A DNA stretch of 64,000 bases from Candidatus Nitrosopumilus sp. (GTDB taxonomy: Archaea > Thermoproteota > Nitrososphaeria > Nitrososphaerales > Nitrosopumilaceae), in NCBI GenBank assembly GCA_025699075.1, contig JAILWG010000002.1, positions 120,048 through 184,047 on the forward strand. The letters are read 5' to 3'. The translations under genes were made by a program, and so were the position numbers. The notes under the pieces were generated by a model, which saw nothing but the letters and a program-made list of their open reading frames with translations, did not search any database and was not told the DNA's origin. Of the stretch, positions 18,752-27,944 are shown one piece after another (position 1 is the first letter of the stretch; each line of letters begins with the position of its first letter).

Positions 18752-19776
18752 TTTTGCTAAGACCCTATCTTATAGAAATTCGCTTGATGGGAGAAACAAA
18801 AAATCTCACTAAAAAACTCATTTATGATATTTTTCATAAATTCCGTGTTAAAGGCCAGGTAAGAAAAAAACCTGTTCCACATGTTACCTTATTTGGTCCA
18901 TTTGCATGCAAGAATATTCGTCAAGTAATACATGCTATAGGTGAGGTTGGATCACAATACTCTGAATTACCGTATGAAATTAACGGATTTGATTACTTTG
19001 AATTAAAGAAAAAATTTCTATTCATTACAACATCAACAAAGAAAAATGTAGTTTATCTGAAAATAGTTCCAAGTGATGATCTAAAAGACTTTAGACATGA
19101 ATTGGCAAAAAAATTACTAAAATTTACAGATGCAGTAAATACATCTCATGATTCACGAGACAAATTCAAATTCCATGCAACTATTGCAATGAAAGACATT
19201 CATCACAAATTTGATGAGATATGGGAGTATCTCAAAAATTATGATATCAAAACTAAAGGAATGTGTTATCGAATCACACTTCTCAATCAAGGTAAAATTA
19301 TGTATGAATATGACATGCCCACAAAAAGACTACTAAATCGTAAACAAGCTCTAGGACGAAGACCAAGAGAAAGAACCAGTGAAAATTATCGTACTAGCCA
19401 AAGCCAAACTGAAGAAAATCGTTCTAGACGGAGTCATTTTAGACAAGATAGAACTAGGAAAAATTACCGTAGACAAGAGAGTTCTAGACAAGATCGTACT
19501 CAACAAAATAGAAGACAAGACAGAACAGGAGGAAATAATCAAACTAAACAAAATACTCGTGAGAGAAGTACATCTACTTTACACGACTGCTATAGCATTT
19601 TAGAAATAAGTGAAAACTCTACGTCTGCTGAGATTCATAGCTCTTACAGACGTCTATCTCTCTTATGGCATCCAGACAAACACATTGACTCTACAAGAAA
19701 AAAAATTGCAGAAGAACAAATGAAATTAATCAATAATGCAAAAAAAACATTAGAAAGTATGGGTAAATGGGATTAA
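18745..19776 (+). CDS. 2H phosphoesterase (LigT/CPDase-like) fused through an Arg/Gln-rich linker to a C-terminal J-domain
   Basis: HVTLFGPF and HATIAMK (two HxT motifs); RQDRT-repeat linker; DCYSILEISENSTSAEIHSSYRRLSLLWHPDKH (HPD). Confidence 0.8.
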   Translation: MLILLRPYLIEIRLMGETKNLTKKLIYDIFHKFRVKGQVRKKPVPHVTLFGPFACKNIRQVIHAIGEVGSQYSELPYEINGFDYFELKKKFLFITTSTKKNVVYLKIVPSDDLKDFRHELAKKLLKFTDAVNTSHDSRDKFKFHATIAMKDIHHKFDEIWEYLKNYDIKTKGMCYRITLLNQGKIMYEYDMPTKRLLNRKQALGRRPRERTSENYRTSQSQTEENRSRRSHFRQDRTRKNYRRQESSRQDRTQQNRRQDRTGGNNQTKQNTRERSTSTLHDCYSILEISENSTSAEIHSSYRRLSLLWHPDKHIDSTRKKIAEEQMKLINNAKKTLESMGKWD

Positions 19777-20717
19777 AGATTGTGGGATTAGAAATGAGCA
19801 CAATTAGAAATGAGATGGAGAGGTTCTTTCAAAAGACCAACATGGTTAGTACATACAAACCAATGTTCCTGAAGGCTCTCTTGGATTTGGGTGACTTTAA
19901 AGAGAATGAAGGTAGTCAATGGGTAAAAGATGATGGAAAAAATCTAGAAGTAGATTTGAATTTTGTAGCAGTTCGATTCATTTACTATTGTCATCCCCTA
20001 TATTTTAAATTCAAACTAAAACAGCAATTTGGAATTATGACCGTTCTAAGTTACAAGATTTTTGAAGAGTTTGATGTATTCAATGCAAAAAATAAGGTTT
20101 CCAAAGTAGAATTCTCAAAGGACAAATACAAAGATGCAAGAGACAGGCTTATCAAAGATGGAATTGATAAAACAGTTTTCAAATTATTGTTAAAGGATTG
20201 TAATATTTACACTAGAACAAAAAAATACACTTTCAAAATCTCTAAAGAAAATGTATCTTATCTTAAAGAACACAAGAATCAACTTACAAAAGCATTGAAC
20301 CATGAACTGTCTTTATTTTTAGGAAGATTCAACAATTCTCCTGACATTCCAGGAAAACTGGAGGAAATCAAGAAACGACCCTCTCTTAACAAGGAAGACT
20401 CTTTAGAAAACATTAGACTGGCAAAGAATAGATGTTTTTATTGTGATGAAAAAGGAACAGAGTTTGCTCAAGATCACTTTATTCCTTGGAACTATGTCTA
20501 TACAACTGAAAAATATAACATGGTTCCCGCATGTACCTCATGTAATTCCTCAAAGCATGACAAGCTTGCAACTCATCAATTTCTAGACAAAATTATTCAG
20601 AGAAATAAGAAACTACAACTTTCACTAGCCTACTCTAAATCCTTTATGAAAAGTCAATGGGAGAACTGTCGAATTAATTATCATGGAGAAGATGAATCAT
20701 TGTGGAAAAATGCTTGA
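19767..20717 (+). CDS. HNH endonuclease
   Basis: NRCFYCDEKGTEFAQDHFIPWNYVYTTEKYNMVPACTSCNSSKHDK. Confidence 0.87.
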   Translation: MGLKIVGLEMSTIRNEMERFFQKTNMVSTYKPMFLKALLDLGDFKENEGSQWVKDDGKNLEVDLNFVAVRFIYYCHPLYFKFKLKQQFGIMTVLSYKIFEEFDVFNAKNKVSKVEFSKDKYKDARDRLIKDGIDKTVFKLLLKDCNIYTRTKKYTFKISKENVSYLKEHKNQLTKALNHELSLFLGRFNNSPDIPGKLEEIKKRPSLNKEDSLENIRLAKNRCFYCDEKGTEFAQDHFIPWNYVYTTEKYNMVPACTSCNSSKHDKLATHQFLDKIIQRNKKLQLSLAYSKSFMKSQWENCRINYHGEDESLWKNA

Positions 20718-20791
20718 GATGTGGTAAACCCAACGATACTTGCTGGCAAGAATGTTCTAAATGCATCAAAAAATTTTATCCTGAAACCTGA
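20702..20791 (+). CDS. Possible 29-aa Cys-rich microprotein (GTG start)
   Basis: VEKCLRCGKPNDTCWQECSKCIKKFYPET; CxxC pairs; overlaps HNH gene 3' end. Confidence 0.35.
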   Translation: MEKCLRCGKPNDTCWQECSKCIKKFYPET

Positions 20792-20909
20792 TTATTCCTA
20801 AAAATGGTTCAAGCCTCTAAAAATTTTACACTCAAAATTTAGTCTAAATCAGAATATTTCCATATAATTTGATTGATCATTTTATTAGATTAGAAAATGA
20901 TGTGAAAAT

Positions 20910-22475
20910 GTGAAATCATTATTAATTATTGTAATAGTGTTTGTTTTGTTAATTCCAACATCTGTTTTTGCTGAAATTTCTATCTCTGATAATGGAGGAG
21001 ACTGTTCTCTAATAGGTGAATGGCATTCAAATTCAAAAACTTGTACTTTGAATACTGATACAAATGAGAATATTATAGTCAACGGGAATAATATCACATT
21101 AGACGGAAATTCTCATTATGTTATCGGTGGTAATGATAATTCAGGTACAATTCAATCAAGATCATGTATTTCTGTAGATGCAAAATTCGGTGTTATCATA
21201 AAGAATTTTGAAATTAAAAATTGTGCAATAGGAATCTCCTTCCAAGATGTACAAGAAAGTACAATTGAAAGGAATATTATTTCTGAAAATTTGGCTGGAG
21301 GCATCCATATGACACAATCAAATGACAACATCATCAAAAACAATCAAATCATAAAGAATCCAAATGGTGGAGTAGCCATCAATGGGAATAATAATTTAAT
21401 TGAAAAAAATACCATTACAGATAATTCTCATTTGTATTTAGAAAACGAATTACAGGGTGTTGGGTTAAGTCTAAATCTAAAAAATTCTATTGACAATATC
21501 TTTCGTTCTAATATAATCAAAGGTCACAAAATAGGCATGAATTTTGATGGTGTTTTATTGAAAAATAGAGTTTTAGAAAATTCTGTTTCAAATAATGAAA
21601 TTGGAATTAATTTGAATACAAGTGAACAGTTTCTTGTTTTGGAAAATATTATAGAGAATAATGAGATTGGTATTTCTAGTCGCATGTATGGTGGAACTGG
21701 AGGAAAAAATACTATTGAAGAAAATACGATTAGTCGAAACAATGAAGGAATACATTTAGAATCAAAACTAAACATTTTAACAAAAAATACTATTTCAAAT
21801 AATTCAGAATACGGATTACGTATTGCTGACAGAACTACCCTTACAATGGATTTAGATAATAAAATATTCAACAATAATTTCATTAATAATGCTAGACATG
21901 TTTTTCATGGGGAAGCAAATTCTTTCACTGTGAATGGTTTTGGAAATTATTGGAATGATTTTAGTTCTAACTGTGTAGATGTAAATTCTGATAAAATTTG
22001 TGATGAACCATATCCATTTTCTTCAGGTACTGTAGGTGTTGTAGATAATGATGTTTGGGTAGAAAAAGATGGATGGCTAACTTCTGATGTGAAAGAAATA
22101 ATGCCGATCTCTGAATCTAAACAGATAGTTTGTCCTCAAGGTTTTGAACCAATTAATGGTAAATGTCCAGACAAACCAGTGATTGAATCAGATATTGAAC
22201 CTAAATTAGGACTTGCGTCTTTTGTCGACAAATCAAAAGATCCTCAATCTTATGTAGATAGATACAACAATGAACCAGAATACAAGAAATGGTTTGATGA
22301 TAACTACCCACAATATGATTCCATTGAGCAAGCTGTAGGTCTAGAATTGATTGAGAAGATTCCTGGGTGGGTTAAGAACATCTTTGGATGGTATGCTGCA
22401 GATCAAGTTTCTGAAGATGAATTACTTAACGCAATAAAGTATCTGATTAATGAGAAAATCCTGGTAGTGAATTAG
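20910..22475 (+). CDS. NosD-like right-handed parallel beta-helix secreted protein
   Basis: IVNGNNITLDGNSHYVIG; repeated N-x-I-x-x-N rungs; C-terminal YVDRYNNEPEYKKWFDDNYPQYDSIEQAVGLE and WVKNIFGWYAADQVS modules. Confidence 0.82.
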   Translation: MKSLLIIVIVFVLLIPTSVFAEISISDNGGDCSLIGEWHSNSKTCTLNTDTNENIIVNGNNITLDGNSHYVIGGNDNSGTIQSRSCISVDAKFGVIIKNFEIKNCAIGISFQDVQESTIERNIISENLAGGIHMTQSNDNIIKNNQIIKNPNGGVAINGNNNLIEKNTITDNSHLYLENELQGVGLSLNLKNSIDNIFRSNIIKGHKIGMNFDGVLLKNRVLENSVSNNEIGINLNTSEQFLVLENIIENNEIGISSRMYGGTGGKNTIEENTISRNNEGIHLESKLNILTKNTISNNSEYGLRIADRTTLTMDLDNKIFNNNFINNARHVFHGEANSFTVNGFGNYWNDFSSNCVDVNSDKICDEPYPFSSGTVGVVDNDVWVEKDGWLTSDVKEIMPISESKQIVCPQGFEPINGKCPDKPVIESDIEPKLGLASFVDKSKDPQSYVDRYNNEPEYKKWFDDNYPQYDSIEQAVGLELIEKIPGWVKNIFGWYAADQVSEDELLNAIKYLINEKILVVN

Positions 22476-22520
22476 ATTTACGCCTATCTGCGTCCCAATT
22501 TGTCCCCAATTTGGTGGCTG

Positions 22521-22537
22521 AATCCCCGTGGGCCCAT
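22521..22537 (+). repeat. attR core: 17-bp direct repeat of tRNA-Val 3' end
   Basis: AATCCCCGTGGGCCCAT identical to 6037-6053. Confidence 0.9.
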
Positions 22538-22572
22538 TTTTGTATTTAAAATAAGAACAAAAATATGATTTT

Positions 22573-22722
22573 TCATTCTATATTTTTGATTTCTAAACGT
22601 ATTTCTCTTAATTCTGCTTCTAATTTTTGCTTATTTTCTTTAGAGATAGAATTGTTACATAATTTTTCTAAAATTAAAAATTCTTTGTCCTTTAATGAGG
22701 AAAGATAACTATTCTCATTCAT
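22573..22722 (-). CDS. Small coiled-coil protein (49 aa)
   Basis: MNENSYLSSLKDKEFLILEKLCNNSISKENKQKLEAELREIRLEIKNIE; not in ORF track. Confidence 0.45.
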   Translation of the reverse strand: MNENSYLSSLKDKEFLILEKLCNNSISKENKQKLEAELREIRLEIKNIE

Positions 22723-22809
22723 AACTTTTTAGGATATTTTTTGAACTTAAGATTTCCTTTCATTCTCAAGCATGAAATTATATTTCTTGAGGGTGAGACT
22801 TGATTAAAT

Positions 22810-23229
22810 ATGATGAGATACAATGGATTGTGGATGTCTGAAAAAGAATTCCCTCTTGAAGATATCACAAATAAAATAAAAAACATTTCACTAGAACCTG
22901 AAATTAGATTTTGTGGTTTAATTGATAGTGATGGCGAATTAATTACAGGTCAATTCAAAACCGGAATCATTCCTCTTGAAAATGATTCGCGACGAAGGCA
23001 AATGTTTCAAGAGTTAGCACATAGAGTTGCAAATAGAACTAACTTTGATGCTAATTTGGGTAGGGTAAAATATTCTGCTTCTAGGAGAGAGGAAGTTGTT
23101 ATGATGAGTTTTCCTATTGGAAAATATATCATAATGGTTGTTGCTGAACCCAGTGTGAATATTGACAGACTAGGTTGGAAAATTATCGACAAGTTAGGGC
23201 AACAATGGTCTGAATTTCAAGGATTCTAA
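22810..23229 (+). CDS. Conserved archaeal hypothetical protein (roadblock/DUF6659-like fold suspected)
   Basis: IRFCGLIDSDGELITGQFKTGI...EEVVMMSFPIGKYIIMVVAEP. Confidence 0.6.
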   Translation: MMRYNGLWMSEKEFPLEDITNKIKNISLEPEIRFCGLIDSDGELITGQFKTGIIPLENDSRRRQMFQELAHRVANRTNFDANLGRVKYSASRREEVVMMSFPIGKYIIMVVAEPSVNIDRLGWKIIDKLGQQWSEFQGF

Positions 23230-23242
23230 TTAAAATAAAAAA

Positions 23243-23545
23243 TTAATTTGTAGGGTTCATTGCCGCTGCCCTTTCTTTGACTTTTTTATCTATTAGTGCA
23301 TTAACATATTCCCCTTGTTGTACTTTACAATCTCCAATATTTACTGCAAAGCCATCAAAGGTTTCTGCAATACATCCTGCTTCAGTTACTGCTATCACCT
23401 TCACCCTTTCAATATATTCATCAGGAGATACATACCACATTAAATATGCAAATAGGGCTAAAGCTCCTATGAGTATAACACCTCCAACAATCAGAATGGA
23501 CTTCCTGCTAGATGAATTACTTGATTGATTGTTTACTGCAGACAT
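23243..23545 (-). CDS. Small single-TM protein
   Basis: N-terminal TM segment, 100 aa. Confidence 0.6.
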   Translation of the reverse strand: MSAVNNQSSNSSSRKSILIVGGVILIGALALFAYLMWYVSPDEYIERVKVIAVTEAGCIAETFDGFAVNIGDCKVQQGEYVNALIDKKVKERAAAMNPTN

Positions 23546-23668
23546 GTATTCTTTATGCAGTTTTTAAATAAAAATGAAAATGTACATTTTCAAAGATGGT
23601 TTTTAACAAAACAAATCATACATAAAATAATTTTCTTCAAATGACTTTACAAAAGTAATCTTTGAATA

Positions 23669-23896
23669 TTATGACAGTTTTTTAAGTAATTCTTGTTTTT
23701 TTGGAATTCCTGTAAATTCTAATTTACTGTCAATTACAATCCCTGGAGCAGTAAATATTGGATATCTCTCTAAATATTCCGGTTTTTCTGTAACATCTAT
23801 AATTTCATATGACATTTTTAACTCATTCAGCATTTTTTCAACTATCTTACAATTTTCACAAGAAGGAGTTGTCAAAATCTCTATTTTATGACTCAT
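23669..23896 (-). CDS. Glutaredoxin/thioredoxin-like protein
   Basis: MSHKIEILTTPSCENCKIVEKMLNEL CxxC; start chosen at internal Met. Confidence 0.8.
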   Translation of the reverse strand: MSHKIEILTTPSCENCKIVEKMLNELKMSYEIIDVTEKPEYLERYPIFTAPGIVIDSKLEFTGIPKKQELLKKLS

Positions 23897-24026
23897 TTTC
23901 AAATTGCTCTGGATTATTTTCGAATGCCCATCTACAACTAGCACAACAAAATCGATATTCTTTGCCTTTGTGCATTAATATTTCTCCTTTTTCTCCAATC
24001 TCCATTCCACAAACAGGATCTTTCAT
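23886..24026 (-). CDS. YHS-domain small metal-binding protein (46 aa)
   Basis: MKDPVCGMEIGEKGEILMHKGKEYRFCCASCRWAFENNPEQFENES; not in ORF track. Confidence 0.82.
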   Translation of the reverse strand: MKDPVCGMEIGEKGEILMHKGKEYRFCCASCRWAFENNPEQFENES

Positions 24027-25018
24027 GTATTCACCATTTTCAATTTAATTATAGAACGTACAAGAATTGGGCTTAAAATTAACACTGCTAACAAAGCAGG
24101 ATAGAAGATTTTAAAATCTTTTCCAGAACCTTCGTGTTCATGAGTATGTTCTTCCATTTCAAATTCAGAAGGAATTGAAGTCATTTCAATTAAATTATTC
24201 CATCCTTGATGGATGAATGTTTCTTCATACCATTCATGACCTTCTGGGAGGCCATTGACAATCAAAAATGCTCCAATTACTATCAACATCCATCCTGATG
24301 CTTGTTCAATTGATTCTCTTTTGACTGTAAGACTTTTTGTTGCATTAATTCCGATTATTGCAAGTACTGACATCAAAATCAAAGGAATTGATCTTCCTAC
24401 ACCATGTACAATGCCTAACGATGCTCCAACTTCAATGCTCCCTGTTCCTGCAATGTAAATGAGGAGCCAATAAAATAGAGGGTTAGGACAACCTACTCCA
24501 GCGTTTCCCAACAATAAACCCATAAAAAATGATTTTGTATATTCTCCACGTTTTTGAATAAATTTAGGAGTGCCTGAATAAGATGGTAATCTTAAAGAAA
24601 TTATTTTTAATTGAGATAATCCAAAAACAAAAGCTGCAAGTCCTGCTATCAAAAACATTAGAGTAGATGCTTGATCTAATGACGCAGTTTGTCCTATTGC
24701 AGAAATTCCTACACCATAAGATGCGATAGTCAAGGTTAAACCCAAACCAAAAAGCAATGCCATTGTTAGTCCTTTTTTGTATCCTTGTCCCATACTCAAT
24801 GGAACAATTATGAATACAAGAGGCAGGGTGCATGGTAAAACAATCATTGACAAACCTGCAACATATGCAATCATTACCCATGAAAGAAATGTAGTTTGTT
24901 CTTCTTCTTCAATTACAAAAGTTGACCCTAAAGAAAAAATGACTCCAATAAAGATAAACGAAAATAAAATAAATGCAATTAAGACCATCGATTTTTTTGC
25001 AAGTATCTCTGTAGACAC
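24023..25018 (-). CDS. CcdA/DsbD-like cytochrome c biogenesis transmembrane protein
   Basis: VLPCTLPLVFIIVPL; GNAGVGCPNPLFYWLL; multiple TM segments. Confidence 0.8.
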   Translation of the reverse strand: MSTEILAKKSMVLIAFILFSFIFIGVIFSLGSTFVIEEEEQTTFLSWVMIAYVAGLSMIVLPCTLPLVFIIVPLSMGQGYKKGLTMALLFGLGLTLTIASYGVGISAIGQTASLDQASTLMFLIAGLAAFVFGLSQLKIISLRLPSYSGTPKFIQKRGEYTKSFFMGLLLGNAGVGCPNPLFYWLLIYIAGTGSIEVGASLGIVHGVGRSIPLILMSVLAIIGINATKSLTVKRESIEQASGWMLIVIGAFLIVNGLPEGHEWYEETFIHQGWNNLIEMTSIPSEFEMEEHTHEHEGSGKDFKIFYPALLAVLILSPILVRSIIKLKMVNT

Positions 25019-25127
25019 ACAAGATATGCTCTTTTTTTGATATTTAACACGTGACCTACGTTTACGATATCTTTCTTATTTTCGTCATTAAACAAAGATT
25101 ATTAGCCATAATTGACCCTGAGAAAAT

Positions 25128-25379
25128 ATGGCAGAATTTTCATCAGACGAGAAAACCCTTCTTGTTCAATATGGAATTAAAAAATACGAAAACGAAGAAA
25201 CAATCTTTGAAAAATTAAAGTCAATATTACCTGAAAAAGACATTCAAAGAAATATTGACACTCTTCTTGGAACTCAGCGTGTTAGAAGAATAGGCCCTGA
25301 AAACCTTCAAAATAATGAGAGTCATACTGAATTACCAGAACTTCCAGAACACCTCAAATCCATAATTGACAATCTTTAA
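25128..25379 (+). CDS. Small conserved protein
   Basis: Intact 83-aa ORF with good spacing. Confidence 0.55.
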   Translation: MAEFSSDEKTLLVQYGIKKYENEETIFEKLKSILPEKDIQRNIDTLLGTQRVRRIGPENLQNNESHTELPELPEHLKSIIDNL

Positions 25380-25419
25380 TCTGAAAAATTCTTAAGCTAC
25401 TATATTACATGATTTTGAT

Positions 25420-25872
25420 ATGAATAAAGTAATTTTATTTTCTAGCATTCTAGCTTTAACTTTTGTTTTCGCTTTTTCAACTGGTTCTGCTTTTGCACAT
25501 CCACATACAGGACAAGTTCTCATTAACGGCCATACACATGAACCTCAAACTGAAATTATTCCATTAAGCGGAAATATTGCACTTGAAAAATCAACTGTCT
25601 TTTTCCATTCTCCTGAAGAAAACTCACTGCCATGGGCCTTTGTAGAAGGGAAAATTGCAAATCATGTTGAAGGCTATCCCGTAATCATTCAAATTTTCAA
25701 AGAAAATGATGCAATTCACTTTGCTCAAACAAATGTGGAGCAAGATGGTGGATATGAGTACAAATTCAGAGTACTGAATTCTGAAAATGGTGTTACAAGT
25801 AAAATATTTGATGGGGATTATTTAGTAAAAATTTTCAAGGTAGTGTACCTTAACCCTGGAAATCTGATCTAG
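25420..25872 (+). CDS. Secreted protein
   Basis: Signal peptide ILALTFVFAFSTGSAFAHPHTG. Confidence 0.65.
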   Translation: MNKVILFSSILALTFVFAFSTGSAFAHPHTGQVLINGHTHEPQTEIIPLSGNIALEKSTVFFHSPEENSLPWAFVEGKIANHVEGYPVIIQIFKENDAIHFAQTNVEQDGGYEYKFRVLNSENGVTSKIFDGDYLVKIFKVVYLNPGNLI

Positions 25873-26750
25873 AATCCACGTAATCCTTGTGGGCGTACAA
25901 TCTCTGGATGCTGCTTCATCCATTCTACTTTCTCTAACATCTCTTGCTTGTCTTGAGGGAATGTCCCCTTTACTGTATATGCATTAGAACCATGATTTAC
26001 TCTAAAAATAATTTCATCTTTAGTTTCAATCTGATTTATCAAATCATACAGTTCTTCTAATGATTCATCATCGTTAATTCTAACAAATTCTCCTTCATAC
26101 TTGTCAATGAATTCTTGTTTGATTCCATTTTCCAAGTATAGTGTTAGTGCACCAACATAGTTTGGTGAACATGCACTAAGTACTTCTGCAGTTCCTTTGA
26201 TATGTTCTTTTGAATATTTTTTTCCACCTAATCCTAAAATTACCATACATGACATAACATAGCCTGCATCTTTTGCTTTGTTAACGGATTTGATGATTGT
26301 TTTTGCAATGGCACCTTTTGTTACTTTTTTCAAAACAATATCTGAGCCACTTTCAATTCCTAAATAGAACATGTCTAAACCTGCCTCATTCATTTTTTTC
26401 AGTTCTTCTGATGTTTTCTTTAAAATGTTCATAGGCATTGCATAGCAAGAAATTCTTTCAATATTTTGAAATTTTTCTCTGATATATTTTACAATTTTAA
26501 TCATGTATTCTGAATCAATATTTAGTGCATCTCCATCTGCAAGAAAAACTCGTTTTGTGTCAGGCAAATAACCTGCCATCATGTCAATTTCTGCTTTAAC
26601 ATCTTCCCATGGTCTTTCAGAATATTCTTTTGATCTGTACATGTCACAAAATGAACATTCGTTAAATGAACAACCAAGAGTCACTTGAAATATCAGTGAT
26701 CTGGCTTCTGATGGTGGTCTATACAATGGCGCATCATAATTTAACATCAT
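25869..26750 (-). CDS. Radical SAM protein
   Basis: FQVTLGCSFNECSFCDMYRSKEYSERP (CxxxxCxxC). Confidence 0.85.
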   Translation of the reverse strand: MMLNYDAPLYRPPSEARSLIFQVTLGCSFNECSFCDMYRSKEYSERPWEDVKAEIDMMAGYLPDTKRVFLADGDALNIDSEYMIKIVKYIREKFQNIERISCYAMPMNILKKTSEELKKMNEAGLDMFYLGIESGSDIVLKKVTKGAIAKTIIKSVNKAKDAGYVMSCMVILGLGGKKYSKEHIKGTAEVLSACSPNYVGALTLYLENGIKQEFIDKYEGEFVRINDDESLEELYDLINQIETKDEIIFRVNHGSNAYTVKGTFPQDKQEMLEKVEWMKQHPEIVRPQGLRGF

Positions 26751-26852
26751 TTTCTATTTCACTAAAATTTGTCTGACTTGTTTTTTATACTTTCTACTTT
26801 TTTTTATTTCAGAATACCTTTTAGTAGTAAATGGGAAGAAATTTCATAAATT

Positions 26853-27155
26853 ATGGCAAATGATCCTGATGCAAAAAGACTCTTGTGGTTTGTATTTGCA
26901 GGTTCACGAGGGGGATTGAATCGATTAAAAATAATTTCAAAATTAAAGGAAAATCCGTTTAACACTAATCAATTAGCAAAAGAACTGGGTCTTGATTACA
27001 AGGCAATTCAGCATCATATTAGAGTTTTAGAAAAAAATAACATGATAAGTAAAGTTGGAGAAAAATACAACGTCAACTATTTTATCTCAACTTTTCTTGA
27101 AGTAAATATGGAGACATTTGAAGAAATTGAAGGAAAACTGGATAAAAGTAAATAA
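26853..27155 (+). CDS. ArsR-like winged-helix transcriptional regulator
   Basis: NPFNTNQLAKELGLDYKAIQHHIRVLEKNNMISKVGE. Confidence 0.82.
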   Translation: MANDPDAKRLLWFVFAGSRGGLNRLKIISKLKENPFNTNQLAKELGLDYKAIQHHIRVLEKNNMISKVGEKYNVNYFISTFLEVNMETFEEIEGKLDKSK

Positions 27156-27180
27156 AAGCTCAATGGGTGTTTTACACTAA

Positions 27181-27465
27181 ATGGAATCTACTTCTCTAGT
27201 GTTGTCTATTGTCTCAATTGCAAACATGGGGATACTTGGAATTCTAATCTACATATTTGGAAAAATGTATGTCAAAACTAGAGCACAACTTCCATTAGGC
27301 ATGATAGTTGTTGCAGGGATGTTATTTTTGCATAATGTCATTGGAGCATTTGCTTACTTTTCTATGGAAGAGATTTTCTCACATGAAATTTTTCCATACA
27401 TGTTAGGAGTGGGAATTGCCGAGCTTATAGGATTGATCATATTTTTGAAAATCACTTTAGACTAA
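27181..27465 (+). CDS. Membrane protein
   Basis: Three hydrophobic segments. Confidence 0.65.
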   Translation: MESTSLVLSIVSIANMGILGILIYIFGKMYVKTRAQLPLGMIVVAGMLFLHNVIGAFAYFSMEEIFSHEIFPYMLGVGIAELIGLIIFLKITLD

Positions 27466-27500
27466 TCTTAGTTTATTTGTAACAAATGATGTTCTAATAC

Positions 27501-27944
27501 GTGCTTCAAGAATATCTAAAATTAAACAAAAATGTTCTCATAGCATTTGCAGCGTCAATAATTATCTCAGCTATAATTGCTCAAATATTATCTGATCAAG
27601 CTGATTATCTCAATACAACATACACAACAATTGCAGATTATGTGATCTATTTTTCAGTTTTCAGTTTCTTATTTTATATCGATAATAGAAAAAAATATCG
27701 ACTAGATTCAGGAAAAACTGATACTGCAAAATTAAAAGATGATCTAAAAAAACTAATTACTTCTCTAGGAATTGCCGAAGTTGTATACACTGCAGCTAGA
27801 TGGATATTACAATATTATTTTCTAACCATAAATTATGATCCATACCTTGCATCTATTGCATCACAAGGAATATCTACAATTATTTACATGATAGTACTAA
27901 ATCTGACTGTGAAAATAACGAGGTTGTATAAAGATGGGAGTTAA
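27501..27944 (+). CDS. Membrane protein
   Basis: Hydrophobic segments; overlaps next gene. Confidence 0.6.
   Translation: MLQEYLKLNKNVLIAFAASIIISAIIAQILSDQADYLNTTYTTIADYVIYFSVFSFLFYIDNRKKYRLDSGKTDTAKLKDDLKKLITSLGIAEVVYTAARWILQYYFLTINYDPYLASIASQGISTIIYMIVLNLTVKITRLYKDGS

Larger units (their letters stand above)
6037..22537. mobile_element. Integrated element (integrative plasmid/provirus-like) at tRNA-Val, ~16.5 kb
   Basis: 17-bp direct repeats at both ends, integrase adjacent to tRNA, Rep-like gene, accessory content. Confidence 0.88.

Noticed and set aside
22521-22537. Possible second tRNA-Val
   Set aside because: Only the 3' 16-17 nt match; no D-arm or anticodon arm upstream. It is an att repeat.
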